A stretch of 64,000 nt of DNA from Chromobacterium haemolyticum DSM 19808 (GTDB lineage: Bacteria > Pseudomonadota > Gammaproteobacteria > Burkholderiales > Chromobacteriaceae), in assembly GCF_000711885.1 (NCBI RefSeq), contig NZ_JONK01000026.1, positions 19,496 through 83,495 of the forward strand, read 5' to 3'. The notes below the pieces were generated by a model, which saw only the letters and a list, made by a program, of their open reading frames with translations, was not told where the DNA came from and did no database searches. The position numbers and the translations under genes are program-made. Below, one piece after another: positions 53,253-62,940 of the stretch (within the stretch, counting starts at the first letter, position 1; each line of letters opens with the position of its first letter).

Positions 53253-55511
53253 TTACATGCTGCCGTGGAAGGTGCGGTTGATCACGTCCAGCTGTTGCTC
53301 GCGCGTCAGCTTGACGAAGTTCACCGCATAGCCGGACACGCGGATGGTCAGTTGCGGGTACAGCTCCGGGTGCTCCATCGCGTCCATCAGGGTTTCGCGC
53401 TTGAACACGTTGACGTTGACGTGGAAACCGCCGGCGTCGGAGAAGCCGTCCAGGCAGTTGGCCAGGTTGGCAACGCGCTCTTCTTCGCTGTGGCCCAGCG
53501 CGTCCGGGGTGGCGGAGGCGGTCCAGCTGATGCCGTCCAGCGCGGCTTCATACGGCAGCTTGGCTACCGATGCGCCCGCGGCGACAAAGCCTTTCACGTC
53601 GCGGCCGTTCATCGGGTTGGCGCCCGGGGCGAACGGTTCGCCGGCGCGGCGGCCGCACGGGGTGTTGCCGGTTTTCTTGCCGTACACCACGTTGGAGGTG
53701 ATGGTGAGCACGGATTGAGTCGGCATGGCGTTGCGGTAGAAGTGCGGCTGGGCCTTGATCTTCTCCATGAAGGTTTCGGTCAGCCATACCGCGATGCTGT
53801 CGGCGCGGTCGTCGTTGTTGCCGTAAGCCGGGTAGTCGCCTTCGATCTTGTAGTCCACCGCCAGGCCCGCTTCGTTGCGGATGATGTGCACTTTGGCGTA
53901 CTTGATGGCGGACAGGGAGTCGGCGGCCACGGACAGGCCGGCGATGCCGCAAGCCATGGTGCGCAGGATGTCGCGGTCGTGCAGCGCCATTTCGATGCGT
54001 TCGTAGGCGTATTTGTCGTGCATGTAGTGGATGCAGTTCAGCGCCTTGACGTAAGTGGCGGCCAGCCAGTCCATCAGCAGGTCGAACTTGGGCATCAGTT
54101 CTTCGTAGGTCAGCACGTCGCTCTTGATCGGCTCGAAGCCCTTGGCCACTTGCACGCCGGATTTCTCATCCACGCCGCCGTTGATGGCGTAGAGCATGGC
54201 TTTGGCCAGGTTGGCGCGGGCGCCGAAGAACTGCATTTGCTTGCCGATGCGCATGGCGGACACGCAGCAGGCGATGCCGTAGTCGTCGCCCCAGTGCGGA
54301 CGCATCAGGTCGTCGTTTTCGTACTGGATGGAGCTGGTGTCGATGGACACTTTGGCGCAGAAGTCCTTGAAGCCACGCGGCAGCTGGGTGGACCACAACA
54401 CGGTCAGGTTGGGTTCCGGCGCCGGGCCCAGGTTGTACAGGGTGTTGAGGAAGCGGAAGCTGTTCTTGCTCACCAGGGTGCGGCCGTCCTCGCCCATGCC
54501 GCCGATGGATTCGGTTACCCAGGTCGGGTCGCCGGAGAACAGTTGATCATATTCCGGGGTGCGCAGGAAGCGCACGATGCGCAGCTTGATCACCAGGTCG
54601 TCGATCATTTCCTGGGCTTGTTCTTCAGTCAGCGCGCCGGAGGCCAGATCGCGTTCGATGTAGACGTCCAGGAAGGTGGCGACGCGGCCGAAGGACATGG
54701 CGGCGCCGTTTTGTTCTTTCACGGCGGCCAGGTAGGCGAAGTAGGTCCACTGCACCGCTTCGCGGGCGTTGACGGCCGGGCGGCTGATGTCGAAGCCGTA
54801 CTTGGCGGCCATCTGCTTCAGTTCGTCCAGCGCGCGGAATTGTTCGGACAGTTCTTCGCGCAGGCGCAGCACGTCTTCGTTGAAAACAGCGTCGTCCAGC
54901 TCATGGAATACTTTTTGGCGTTCGGCGCGCAGGAAGTCGGTGCCGTACAGGGCCACGCGGCGGTAGTCGCCAATGATGCGGCCGCGGCCGTAGGCGTCGG
55001 GCAGGCCGGTGATCACGCCGGATTTACGCGCGGCCATGATGTCCGGGGTGTAGGTGTCGAACACGCCCTGGTTGTGGCTCTTGCGATAGTGGGTCCACAC
55101 ATCCTTGATGACCGGGTCCAGCTTGAAGCCGAAGGCTTCCAGGCCGTTCTCAACCATGCGCAGGCCGCCGTTGGGCATGATGGCGCGCTTGAGCGGAGCA
55201 TCGGTTTGCAGGCCGACGATGACTTCGCTGGCTTGATCGATGTAGCCGGCGTCATGCGCGGTGATGGAGCTGCCGCGGTCCGCGGATACATCCAGCACGC
55301 CACGGGCGCGTTCTTCTTTCAGCAACTCGCTCAGGGTGTCCCACAGCTTTTGGGTACGCGCGGTAGCGGGCGCCAGGAAGCTGGCGTCGCCTTCATACGG
55401 CTTGTAGTTCAGCTGGATGAAGTTGCGGACATCCACCTTGCTTTGCCATTCACCACCGGTGAAATCGCGCCAGGGGTTGGCTTGAGTCGCGTCACGATTC
55501 AGAGCATCCAT
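53253..55511 (-). CDS. pflB: Formate acetyltransferase (pyruvate formate-lyase)
   Basis: 752 residues (E. coli 760). Active-site pair in [17 protein letters not shown]; glycyl-radical site RVSGYAVNF with Gly727, 26 residues from the end as in E. coli. It splits pyruvate and CoA into acetyl-CoA and formate without oxygen, in the cytoplasm. It needs PflA (encoded 4 kb away) for its radical. AGGAGG precedes the ATG, and a perfect FNR box lies about 80 bp upstream. focA upstream in the same direction exports the formate. Confidence 0.96.
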   Translation of the reverse strand: MDALNRDATQANPWRDFTGGEWQSKVDVRNFIQLNYKPYEGDASFLAPATARTQKLWDTLSELLKEERARGVLDVSADRGSSITAHDAGYIDQASEVIVGLQTDAPLKRAIMPNGGLRMVENGLEAFGFKLDPVIKDVWTHYRKSHNQGVFDTYTPDIMAARKSGVITGLPDAYGRGRIIGDYRRVALYGTDFLRAERQKVFHELDDAVFNEDVLRLREELSEQFRALDELKQMAAKYGFDISRPAVNAREAVQWTYFAYLAAVKEQNGAAMSFGRVATFLDVYIERDLASGALTEEQAQEMIDDLVIKLRIVRFLRTPEYDQLFSGDPTWVTESIGGMGEDGRTLVSKNSFRFLNTLYNLGPAPEPNLTVLWSTQLPRGFKDFCAKVSIDTSSIQYENDDLMRPHWGDDYGIACCVSAMRIGKQMQFFGARANLAKAMLYAINGGVDEKSGVQVAKGFEPIKSDVLTYEELMPKFDLLMDWLAATYVKALNCIHYMHDKYAYERIEMALHDRDILRTMACGIAGLSVAADSLSAIKYAKVHIIRNEAGLAVDYKIEGDYPAYGNNDDRADSIAVWLTETFMEKIKAQPHFYRNAMPTQSVLTITSNVVYGKKTGNTPCGRRAGEPFAPGANPMNGRDVKGFVAAGASVAKLPYEAALDGISWTASATPDALGHSEEERVANLANCLDGFSDAGGFHVNVNVFKRETLMDAMEHPELYPQLTIRVSGYAVNFVKLTREQQLDVINRTFHGSM

Positions 55512-55584
55512 GTGTGCCTCCTAGTAACTATCAGTAAATGTTGAGTACTGAACATATTGTACATTCGGTTTCGAAAAAAATCGT

Positions 55585-55598
55585 TTGATAAAGATCAA
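55585..55598. promoter_or_regulatory. Perfect FNR/ANR box upstream of pflB
   Basis: TTGATAAAGATCAA, an exact TTGAT-N4-ATCAA palindrome centred about 80 bp upstream of the pflB ATG. Confidence 0.85.
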
Positions 55599-55724
55599 CT
55601 GCCGCAGACTAAAACGCAGTTGGCCCCACAAACGCAGCGCCCGTAAAAAACCAGGAAAAACGCTTTATTTTCAATACCATGAAAACCACATCAAACACGT
55701 CGTCATTGTAATCGGCGCGTTACA

Positions 55725-55736
55725 TTCGAAAACGAA
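55725..55736. promoter_or_regulatory. TTCG-N4-CGAA palindrome
   Basis: TTCGAAAACGAA between focA and pflB. The same pattern occurs at 57056-57069 before sdaC; it may be an operator shared by these genes. Confidence 0.35.
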
Positions 55737-55738
55737 CA

Positions 55739-56575
55739 TCAAACACTACTTCCGAGCACCGTCGCGGCCGGTTTTGCGGCTTCGCGCCGCGCCGGCAGGG
55801 TGTGGCGCTCCAACAGGTAAACCACCAGGCCCACGCCCAGCGCGCCGCCGGCGATATTGCCCAAGGTGGCCGGAATCATATTGTGCAGGATGGCGGCGGC
55901 GTCCAGGCCTTGCATGCCGTGCAGCAGAGCCAGCGAGAAGAAGGCCATATTGGCGATGCTGTGCTCAAAGCCGGAGAAGAAGAACACGAAGACCAGCAGC
56001 AGGATCATCAGCATCTTGGCGGCGTCCCCGGCCATGCGCAGCGGCACCCACACCGCCAGACAGATCACCCAGTTGCACAGCGCGCCCTTCCAGAAAATTT
56101 CCCAACCGCCGGCGTGCACTTTGTGCGCGGCCACGTTGAACAGCAGGTGGTCGGCCGGCAGGTGGCCCATGCCGCCCGCTCCGGCGAACACCGCGGTGAA
56201 CAGCAACACGCCCAGCAGATTGCCCAGGTAGACCATGGCCCAGCTGCGCAGCAGATTGCACACGCGGCAATCGCCGCTGAGCACGCCCACGCTGAAGTAC
56301 ATGACGTTGCTGGTAAACAGCTCCAGTTTGCAGACGATGATGCTGACCAGAGCCACGCCAAAGAAGCCGGCCACGGCGATGTAGTAGCCGGGGGAGCCGA
56401 CGGCGAAGAAGACCTGGCCCAGCTTGAGGCTGACGCTGAGCACTACGGCGATCAGCGCGCCGGCCATGCCGGCGCTTAACAGGTAGCGCCCAGGGTGCTG
56501 TCGCAGCACGGTCTGTTTGGAGGCGGCTTCGGCCGCGACATAGGCGAGTGTGGAGGCGTGGTTCATATTTTTCAT
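55739..56575 (-). CDS. focA: Formate transporter FocA/FNT family
   Basis: 278 residues, six membrane helices, pentameric formate/nitrite channel family. FNT-type motifs: YIAVAGFFGVALVSIIVCKLELFTSNVMYFSVG (range about 85-115) and NLLGVLLFTAVF, with a later SGFEHSIANM carrying the conserved FEHxxANM pore signature. It moves formate across the inner membrane. It lies upstream of pflB in the same direction, as in E. coli. ATG 56566 is a possible alternative start. Confidence 0.92.
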   Translation of the reverse strand: MKNMNHASTLAYVAAEAASKQTVLRQHPGRYLLSAGMAGALIAVVLSVSLKLGQVFFAVGSPGYYIAVAGFFGVALVSIIVCKLELFTSNVMYFSVGVLSGDCRVCNLLRSWAMVYLGNLLGVLLFTAVFAGAGGMGHLPADHLLFNVAAHKVHAGGWEIFWKGALCNWVICLAVWVPLRMAGDAAKMLMILLLVFVFFFSGFEHSIANMAFFSLALLHGMQGLDAAAILHNMIPATLGNIAGGALGVGLVVYLLERHTLPARREAAKPAATVLGSSV

Positions 56576-57055
56576 TTCGCGAGCTTGAGCAGAGCCGCCT
56601 GCGTGCGGGTCAACCTTATTAGGAAGCCTATCAACTGACTATGCCGTCTCTAAGGCTGCCCGGCGGAGAGGCCGGCTCAAGCCCAGTTGCTGCAATGCGT
56701 TTGTTGGCTGCCTGGGTGGTTGGTTCCCACGCGAACGGGTGCACGGATTGTTGGTTCACGAAAATTTTATGTTCGGAATGCTTCATTCTTGTTTGATAAC
56801 CATCAAACCTAGGTCTTTCCGTCGCGCGCTCGGATTCACAACTTTCTCACTGCTCATCCACTACATGCTTTTTGACTACTCAAGATCCAGCTGCGCCACC
56901 TTTGTTTCCAGTAATACTCCATCGCCCGCCAAGTTTGCGCGATAAGCAACACAGACAATCCCCTTTAAAATCATAACTTTGCATAAAAAACAAACGTTTG
57001 AAAGCCATGAACATGTTAGAAAACAACCAAATATTGTTCGTTTTGAAATATTTTT

Positions 57056-57069
57056 GTTCGTTTTCGAAC
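57056..57069. promoter_or_regulatory. GTTCG-N4-CGAAC palindrome
   Basis: GTTCGTTTTCGAAC, a perfect 5+5 palindrome with a T4 spacer, in the focA-sdaC regulatory region. Related half-sites lie nearby. Confidence 0.35.
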
Positions 57070-57606
57070 ATATTTTATGCCTTAAATTTCATATTTTCAT
57101 ACTTCCCGGAGCGCCGCCCTCTATGCTGATATAGTGGTTTCCTTAAGGAAGCGCAGGCCGTTCCGCTGCTTGCAAGCCCCCCCTTCCCCAAGCTTCCCTC
57201 CCCAAGAAAAATCACAAAATATCCATTCATAGTCAACAGCTTAAACACAAAATCACAAGCAAAAAACCAGCCTGAACAGACAACGGCAAGGCCGCCTGCA
57301 CACAAGAGCGAATATGCCATTGGAGTGTTCGAAAATGATGAAACTAGCCCGAACAACCCGTTATGGCATCGATTTTTCGACACCTCTACGCTCGAATCCA
57401 TTCAGACATGAAAAGCAAAGCAACACGAAAGCAAGACAAATCGAAAATTGGCACACTTTTGAATCGAGCCATTTTTCTTGAAATAATCATGCATCAAACA
57501 CAATTTTGCGCAATTTAATGCTAATAAAACGAAATCATCATGTTATTTGTAAGTCATGGGTTCTAAATAGTATTTGTTCGGATGTTCGTTTTGCTTCAAA
57601 ATAAAG

Positions 57607-57620
57607 TTGATTAGAATCAA
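57607..57620. promoter_or_regulatory. Perfect FNR/ANR box upstream of sdaC
   Basis: TTGATTAGAATCAA, an exact TTGAT-N4-ATCAA palindrome, about 190 bp upstream of the sdaC ATG. Confidence 0.85.
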
Positions 57621-57806
57621 CTGATGTTCTGAAATGTGTAACCACCGCAGTACAACTGCCTATACCATGCACATCAATGAAAGCCGGCAATCACTAATCA
57701 GCGGTTCCAGCTACTGACCAAAAGTCTAGCAAGAGATGAAAACGACGCGCCGCCGAGCGACGCGCCAAAACGATTACCCCATTTGTCTTTTATGAAGGCC
57801 AATATC

Positions 57807-59096
57807 ATGTCTCAAGCCGTTTCCACCCCCCTGCCCAAATCAGGCGCTTCGTCCTCCTGGACCAAGCAAGATACCGTCTGGATGTTGGGCCTGTACGGCA
57901 CCGCCATTGGCGCCGGCACCCTGTTCCTGCCCATCAACGCCGGCATCGGCGGCCTGTGGCCGTTGATCGTCATGGCACTGCTGGCCCTGCCGCTGACCTT
58001 TTTCGCTCACCGCGGCCTCACCCGTTTCGTGCTGTCCAGCTCCAAGCCGGGCGCGGACATCACTGAAGTAGTGGAAGAGCACTTCGGCGTGGGCGCCGGC
58101 AAGCTGATTACCCTGCTGTACTTCTTCGCCATCTACCCCATCTTGTTGGTGTACAGCGTGGCCATCACCAACACCGTGCAGTCCTTCATGGTCAACCAGT
58201 TGGGCGTATCCGCTCCGCCGCGCGCCATTCTGTCGCTGATCCTGATTCTGGGTCTGATGGCCATCGTGCGCCTGGGCGAGAAGATGATCGTCAAGGCCAT
58301 GAGCGTGCTGGTTTACCCGTTTGTCGCCTGCCTGATGCTGCTGGCCCTGTACCTGGTTCCGGAATGGAACGGCGCGGCCATCCAGCAAGCCGGCAGCCTG
58401 GGCGACGCCCTGTCCCATGGCGCCTTCTACAAAACGCTGTGGCTGGCCATCCCGGTAATGGTGTTCTCCTTCAACCACTCGCCCATCATTTCTTCCTTCT
58501 CCGTTGACCAGCAGAAGCTGCATGGCGACGCCGCAGAACCGGCCGCCGGCCGCGTGCTGATCCGCGCTCACGTCATGATGGTGCTGTCCGTGATGTTCTT
58601 CGTGTTCAGCTGTGTATTCAGTCTGTCCCCGGCCGACCTGGCCGCCGCCAAAGCGCAGAACATTTCCATCCTGTCCTACCTGGCCAACCACTTCCGCAAC
58701 CCGGTGATTGAATGGGTGGCTCCGCTGATCGCCATCGTCGCTATCAGCAAGTCCTTCCTGGGTCACTACCTGGGCGCCAAAGAAGGCTTCAACGGCCTGG
58801 TGATCAAGCAGCTGCGCCAGAGCGGCAAGTCCATCGAGACCGCCAAGCTGGACCGCTTCACCGCCGTGTTCATGATCATCACCACCTGGGCCGTGGCCAC
58901 GTTCAACCCCAGCATCCTGGGCATGATCGAAACCCTGGGCGGCCCGGTCATCGCGATGCTGCTGTTCCTGATGCCGATGTACGCCATCGCCAAAGTGCCG
59001 TCCATGAAGAAATACTCCGGCGCTGCCAGCAACATCTTCGTGGTTCTGATCGGCCTGATCGCCATCTCCGCCATCTTCTACGATCTGTTCGCCTGA
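57807..59096 (+). CDS. sdaC: Serine transporter SdaC-type (HAAAP family)
   Basis: 429 residues from ATG 57807, exactly the length of E. coli SdaC, with GAAGG about nine bases upstream; starts at 57783 and 57792 are less likely. Eleven membrane helices; typical sequences are GLYGTAIGAGTLFLPINAG and IPVMVFSFNHSPIISSFSVDQ. It imports serine with H+. Together with sdaA downstream (73-bp gap) it turns serine into pyruvate, the substrate of PflB, so this pair feeds the formate fermentation route. Confidence 0.93.
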   Translation: MSQAVSTPLPKSGASSSWTKQDTVWMLGLYGTAIGAGTLFLPINAGIGGLWPLIVMALLALPLTFFAHRGLTRFVLSSSKPGADITEVVEEHFGVGAGKLITLLYFFAIYPILLVYSVAITNTVQSFMVNQLGVSAPPRAILSLILILGLMAIVRLGEKMIVKAMSVLVYPFVACLMLLALYLVPEWNGAAIQQAGSLGDALSHGAFYKTLWLAIPVMVFSFNHSPIISSFSVDQQKLHGDAAEPAAGRVLIRAHVMMVLSVMFFVFSCVFSLSPADLAAAKAQNISILSYLANHFRNPVIEWVAPLIAIVAISKSFLGHYLGAKEGFNGLVIKQLRQSGKSIETAKLDRFTAVFMIITTWAVATFNPSILGMIETLGGPVIAMLLFLMPMYAIAKVPSMKKYSGAASNIFVVLIGLIAISAIFYDLFA

Positions 59097-59113
59097 TCGC
59101 ACTCCTCTGACAG

Positions 59114-59137
59114 CCCGGCCGGTCACGGCCGGCCGGG
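59114..59137 (+). other. Intercistronic hairpin between sdaC and sdaA
   Basis: CCCGGCC / GGCCGGG with extended GC pairing inside and no T run. It could lower sdaA expression or stabilise the sdaC message; termination is unlikely to be complete. Confidence 0.45.
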
Positions 59138-59169
59138 TTCCTCAGCATCAAGCCAAGAGGTAACCAATC

Positions 59170-60570
59170 ATGTTCAGCATGACTGATATCTACAAAATCG
59201 GCGTCGGCCCCTCCAGTTCCCACACCGTCGGCCCGATGAAAGCCGGCCACCAGTTCCTGGGCTCGCTCAAGGAAACCGGCCGCTTCAACCAAGTCACCCA
59301 TGTCCACGTTGATTGCTACGGCTCGCTGGCCCTGACCGGCAAGGGCCATTGCACCGACCACGCCATCATCCTGGGCCTGGCCGGCAACCTGCCGGACACC
59401 GTGGACCCGGAACAAACCCCGGCCTTGATAGCCGATGTGGAAAAAACCCACCAACTGACGCTGGGCCGCACCCATCAGCGCGTGGGCTTTGATATGGACT
59501 TCCACACCGCCAACCTGCCGATGCACGAAAACGGCATGCAGATCCACGCCTTTGTTGGCGACGAATGCGTGCTGACCAAGACGTATTATTCGATCGGCGG
59601 CGGCTTCATCGTGGACGAGGAGCATTTCAACCAAAGCTCTTGCAGCGACACCCCGGTGCCGTATCACTTCCTCAGCGCGCAGCAGATGATGGATATGTGC
59701 GAGGAAACCGGCTTGTCCATTTCCGCGCTGGTGATGGAGAACGAAAAAGCCTTCCACGAAGCCAAGGATGTCGAACAGCATTTCGCCAAAGTGTGGGATG
59801 TGATGAAGACCAGCATAGACCGCGGCATGCGCACCGAGGGCAATCTGCCCGGCCCGATGCGGATTCCGCGCCGCGCGCCGGCGCTGCACCGCATGCTGAC
59901 CAGCTCCTTGCAAGTGGCCAATGACCCGATGAGCGTCATGGACTGGGTCAATATGTACGCGATGGCAATGTCGGAAGAAAACGCGGCCGGCGGCCGCGTG
60001 GTCACCGCGCCCACCAACGGCGCCTGCGGCATCGTGCCGGCGGTGCTGGCCTACTACAACCACTTCATCCAACCGCTGGACGAAGACAGCTGCCTGCGCT
60101 TCTTCCTGTCTTCCGGCGCCATTGGCTGCCTGTTCAAGCTCAACGCATCGATCTCCGGCGCCGAGGTGGGCTGTCAGGGCGAGGTGGGCGTGGCTTGTTC
60201 CATGGCCGCGGCCGGCCTGACCGAGCTGATGGGCGGCAGCCCGTCTCAGGTGTGCATGGCGGCGGAAATCGCCATGGAGCACAACCTGGGCCTGACTTGC
60301 GACCCAGTGGGCGGCCAGGTGCAGATCCCCTGCATCGAGCGCAACGCCATCGCCGCGGTCAAGGCCATCAACGCCGCGCGCATGGCCATGCACCGTGTCA
60401 GCAGCCCCAAGGTGTCGCTGGACAAGGTAATTGCCGCCATGTACGAAACCGGCAAGGACATGGACGCCAAGTACCGTGAAACCTCCTGCGGCGGCCTGGC
60501 CCTGCAGATCGTGACCGAAAACAAGGTTGTGCCAACCCAGGCCATCCGCTGGGTGGACGACGCGGCCTGA
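59170..60570 (+). CDS. sdaA: L-serine dehydratase, iron-sulfur type
   Basis: 466 residues (E. coli SdaA 454), with both beta and alpha regions fused. N-terminal GVGPSSSHTVGPMKAG is the family signature; the cluster cysteines are in GAEVGCQGEVG and GLTCDPVGG, with TNGACGIVP between. It deaminates serine to pyruvate using an oxygen-sensitive [4Fe-4S] cluster, which fits the anaerobic context. AAGAGG lies upstream of the ATG. Confidence 0.95.
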   Translation: MFSMTDIYKIGVGPSSSHTVGPMKAGHQFLGSLKETGRFNQVTHVHVDCYGSLALTGKGHCTDHAIILGLAGNLPDTVDPEQTPALIADVEKTHQLTLGRTHQRVGFDMDFHTANLPMHENGMQIHAFVGDECVLTKTYYSIGGGFIVDEEHFNQSSCSDTPVPYHFLSAQQMMDMCEETGLSISALVMENEKAFHEAKDVEQHFAKVWDVMKTSIDRGMRTEGNLPGPMRIPRRAPALHRMLTSSLQVANDPMSVMDWVNMYAMAMSEENAAGGRVVTAPTNGACGIVPAVLAYYNHFIQPLDEDSCLRFFLSSGAIGCLFKLNASISGAEVGCQGEVGVACSMAAAGLTELMGGSPSQVCMAAEIAMEHNLGLTCDPVGGQVQIPCIERNAIAAVKAINAARMAMHRVSSPKVSLDKVIAAMYETGKDMDAKYRETSCGGLALQIVTENKVVPTQAIRWVDDAA

Positions 60571-60593
60571 GCTTAGGCCTGACGTCAAACGAC

Positions 60594-60626
60594 AACGCCG
60601 CCGGGGCTAGCCGGCGGCGTTTTTTT
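60594..60626 (+). terminator. Rho-independent terminator of sdaCA
   Basis: An 11-bp stem (AACGCCGCCGG / CCGGCGGCGTT) and a T7 tail, 24 bp after the stop. Confidence 0.9.
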
Positions 60627-60638
60627 GCGCCCAGCTCC

Positions 60639-61442
60639 TTAGGTGGGCCGCAACTGACGATGAGCCGCCTCCGCCAACCGCCCCAGTTCATCCCGCGCCA
60701 AGCCGGCCGACAAGGCATAGGCGAAGCGGCCGTCCCACCAATAAAACACATTCACCGGCCCCTGGCTGGCAAAGCGGAAGCCGACGTCGCGGCGCGGCTC
60801 GGCGGTGGTGGCTACGTACAAGGTCATGCGCTGCCCCGCGGCGTTGTGGTACATGAACTGGGCCACCGGCCCCTGCTCTCCCGGCAATAGCCGGCCGCCG
60901 ATCAACTCATACCCTTGCGCACTCAACAGCGGCGGCTTCACCCGGCTTTGCAGACGCTTGGACAGCCAGGCCACTAACTGGTCCTGATGCTCGGCATCGA
61001 TTTCCACCGGACGTTTCACATCCGGGCTGTACACCACATGCGCCATCGCCGCCAAGCTGGGCAGGCGCTCCTGGCTGTCCGCCGCGGCGACCAACTGCGC
61101 AGCCGGCGCTTGCTGCTGACCACGCAGCAGCCAGCCGCCGCCGCCGCCCAGCGCCAACATCAATAGCGACGCGGCCGCGCCCTGCCACCATGGCATGCTC
61201 CACCCTCGCCGCAGCGGGGCCGGCGGCGGCAGCGCGGCGGCCAGCAGGCGCGGCGGGACGGGCTCTCGCAAGGCCGGTTCGAACAAGGCGCCGATGTCGT
61301 CTTGCAAGCGACGGTAAGCCCGCAGCCGCTCCCGCGCCTCCGGGTTGTGTTCCAAATAGGCTTCCACCGCCGCGCGCCGCTCAAGCGGCAAGGCGTCGTC
61401 CAGATAAGCCTGCAATTCCTGTTCCGTGACCGTTTCCATCAT
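60639..61442 (-). CDS. Anti-sigma factor, single-span membrane protein
   Basis: 267 residues. The N-terminal helical domain (QELQAYLDDALPLERRAAVEAYLEHNPEARERLRAY) is the sigma-binding, zinc-finger-like fold without a clear HxxxCxxC, so a ZAS-type zinc site is not obvious. One membrane helix follows (ASLLMLALGGGGGWLL), then a periplasmic domain of about 150 residues that could sense envelope stress. The start overlaps the sigma gene by 4 bp, so the two are translationally coupled. Known scheme: it holds the ECF sigma factor inactive until a signal is met. Confidence 0.85.
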   Translation of the reverse strand: MMETVTEQELQAYLDDALPLERRAAVEAYLEHNPEARERLRAYRRLQDDIGALFEPALREPVPPRLLAAALPPPAPLRRGWSMPWWQGAAASLLMLALGGGGGWLLRGQQQAPAAQLVAAADSQERLPSLAAMAHVVYSPDVKRPVEIDAEHQDQLVAWLSKRLQSRVKPPLLSAQGYELIGGRLLPGEQGPVAQFMYHNAAGQRMTLYVATTAEPRRDVGFRFASQGPVNVFYWWDGRFAYALSAGLARDELGRLAEAAHRQLRPT

Positions 61443-61957
61443 GCCCCTCCTCCTGCGGCCGGCGCGGCGCCCGTCTCCATCAAACCGCGCAAGCGTTCGC
61501 GCCCGCGGCTTAGCCGCGACATCACCGTGCCCAGCGGAATATCCAGCGCCGTGGCGATTTGCTGGTAGCTCATGTCCTCCAGCGCCAACAACAGCAGAAC
61601 GGCGCGTTGCTCCTCGGGCAGCCGAGCCAGATTGGCCGCCAGCTCTCGCAGCGCCAGGCCGCGCTCCTGCGGCGCGTCCACCGTCAGCTCGGCCATATCC
61701 TCCGCCAGCGGCTGCCGCCTGGCGCCGTAACGGCGAAAATCGTCGATGTGCAGCCGGTGCATGATGCCGAACAGCCAGGGGCGCAAATCGCGGTCATCCC
61801 GCCATTGCCGCCATTTGCGCCAGGCTTGCTCCAGCGTGTCCTGCACCAGATCGTCCGCCGCGCCGTGATCAAACACCAGGGCGCGGGCATAACGCCGCAA
61901 ACGCGGAATGCAGTCCACCAATAAATGGTGGAAGCGCTGCTGGGCGGCCTCGCTCAT
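61439..61957 (-). CDS. ECF sigma factor
   Basis: 172 residues. Region 2 contains YARALVFDHGAADDLVQDTLEQAWRKW with WLFGIMHRLHIDDFRR. Region 4 contains LARLPEEQRAVLLLLALEDMSYQQIA and LDIPLGTVMSRLSRGRERLR. There is no region 1 or 3, typical of the extracytoplasmic-function class. It is encoded between the beta-propeller and anti-sigma genes with 4-bp overlaps on both sides, a compact operon. Target promoters cannot be read from here. Confidence 0.93.
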   Translation of the reverse strand: MSEAAQQRFHHLLVDCIPRLRRYARALVFDHGAADDLVQDTLEQAWRKWRQWRDDRDLRPWLFGIMHRLHIDDFRRYGARRQPLAEDMAELTVDAPQERGLALRELAANLARLPEEQRAVLLLLALEDMSYQQIATALDIPLGTVMSRLSRGRERLRGLMETGAAPAAGGGA

Positions 61958-62940
61958 CCAGCGGCGGGGGCCAGCACCCGGACAATGGCCTTGCGCGTCA
62001 AATCCACCTCCGCGATACCCAGGTCTTCGTTCAACACCCAGGCCTTGCCGCTGTCGCGGCTGAAGCTGATGGCCTGGCGCGGCCCGCTGAAGCCCGTGAT
62101 TTCCCCCACCGCCTTGAACGCAGGCAAGGCCACCACGGTGAGCGAGTTGCTCTTGAGATTGCCGGAATACAAGAAGCGCCCGTCCGGCCGCAAGGCGGCG
62201 CCGTAAGGCTCCTGCCCCACTTTCACCGTCTTGATCACGGCCCGGCTGGCCACATCCACCCAGGACAGCGTGTCCGCGCCGCTATTGGCGGCGAACAGAC
62301 TGCGGCCGTCGCCGCTGACGGAGATGGCGCGCAGCTTGTCGAAGCCGCCCACCTCGGCGCGAGCCTCCAGCTTGGCCGCGTCCACCAGGGTGATTTTGTC
62401 GCCCAGGAAGTTGGTGACGAACACGGTGCCGTCGTCCGGCGACACCTTGATGCCCTGGCGCGGCTGGGCGAAGCCCGTCAGCACTTTTTCCACCCTCCAT
62501 TGCGGCAAGTTCACCACGGTCAGGCTGCCGGCGGCCTGATTATTGACATACAGCCGGCTGCCGTCGCGATTCAGCGCGGTGCCGAAGGCCCCCGGCCCGA
62601 TCGCCAGGCTGGCTTCCCGCGTCCAACTGCCCGCGTGCCAGCGCTCCACCACGCCCTTGCTGCTGTCCGAGACGTAGAAGCGCTCCCCATCCGGGGAAAA
62701 CACGATATTGCGCGGCGTAACGAAGCCCGGCAGCTCGCGCAGCAGCTTGCCGGCGCGCAAGTCATAGGCCAGCAGCGTGCCGCGGGAGCTGTTGCCGGCC
62801 AGCGCCAGGGTTTCCGCCGGGTTGACCGCCAGGGTGTTGTTGCGGATTTGCGGATCGAAAGCCGCCGGGTCCTGCGCCCAGGCCAAGGGCGCCGACAGCG
62901 CCGCCAACAGCAGCGCGGCCCGCATGTTAACGCGCCACAT
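61954..62940 (-). CDS. Secreted YncE-like beta-propeller protein
   Basis: 328 residues from ATG 62940 (AAGGAGG seven bases upstream; the frame to 63174 lacks a site). A signal peptide (ALLLAALSAPLAWA-QD) is followed by about seven repeats of the G..L.V.N..SG.V.V.D type (PDGERFYVSDSS, DGSRLYVNNQAAGSLTVVNL, DDGTVFVTNFLGDKITLVD, DGRSLFAANSGADTLSWVD, DGRFLYSGNLKSNSLTVV), a periplasmic YncE/lactonase-like propeller. Function unknown; possibly the sensed or regulated partner of the sigma/anti-sigma pair. Confidence 0.83.
   Translation of the reverse strand: MWRVNMRAALLLAALSAPLAWAQDPAAFDPQIRNNTLAVNPAETLALAGNSSRGTLLAYDLRAGKLLRELPGFVTPRNIVFSPDGERFYVSDSSKGVVERWHAGSWTREASLAIGPGAFGTALNRDGSRLYVNNQAAGSLTVVNLPQWRVEKVLTGFAQPRQGIKVSPDDGTVFVTNFLGDKITLVDAAKLEARAEVGGFDKLRAISVSGDGRSLFAANSGADTLSWVDVASRAVIKTVKVGQEPYGAALRPDGRFLYSGNLKSNSLTVVALPAFKAVGEITGFSGPRQAISFSRDSGKAWVLNEDLGIAEVDLTRKAIVRVLAPAAG

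Larger units (their letters stand above)
56576..57806. other. Long AT-rich regulatory region between focA and sdaC
   Basis: 1.23 kb between divergently read operons. It contains the FNR box at 57607 and the GTTCG palindrome at 57056, plus further GTTCG/TTCGAAA stretches near 57035, 57326 and 57576. No supported gene: short frames (63, 68 and 108 residues) lack ribosome sites and motifs. Such length suggests complex control or remnants of a lost gene. Confidence 0.5.

Noticed and set aside
53265..55544. 759-residue open frame on the + strand opposite pflB
   Set aside because: Shadow of pflB in GC-rich DNA, with no ribosome site or recognisable domain.
57075..57401. 108-residue - strand frame in the focA-sdaC region
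   Set aside because: No ribosome site, unusual codon mix, and it overlaps operator-like palindromes.
57840..60588. Long - strand frames opposite sdaC and sdaA
   Set aside because: Antisense shadows with biased composition; sdaC and sdaA have full family signatures and matching lengths.
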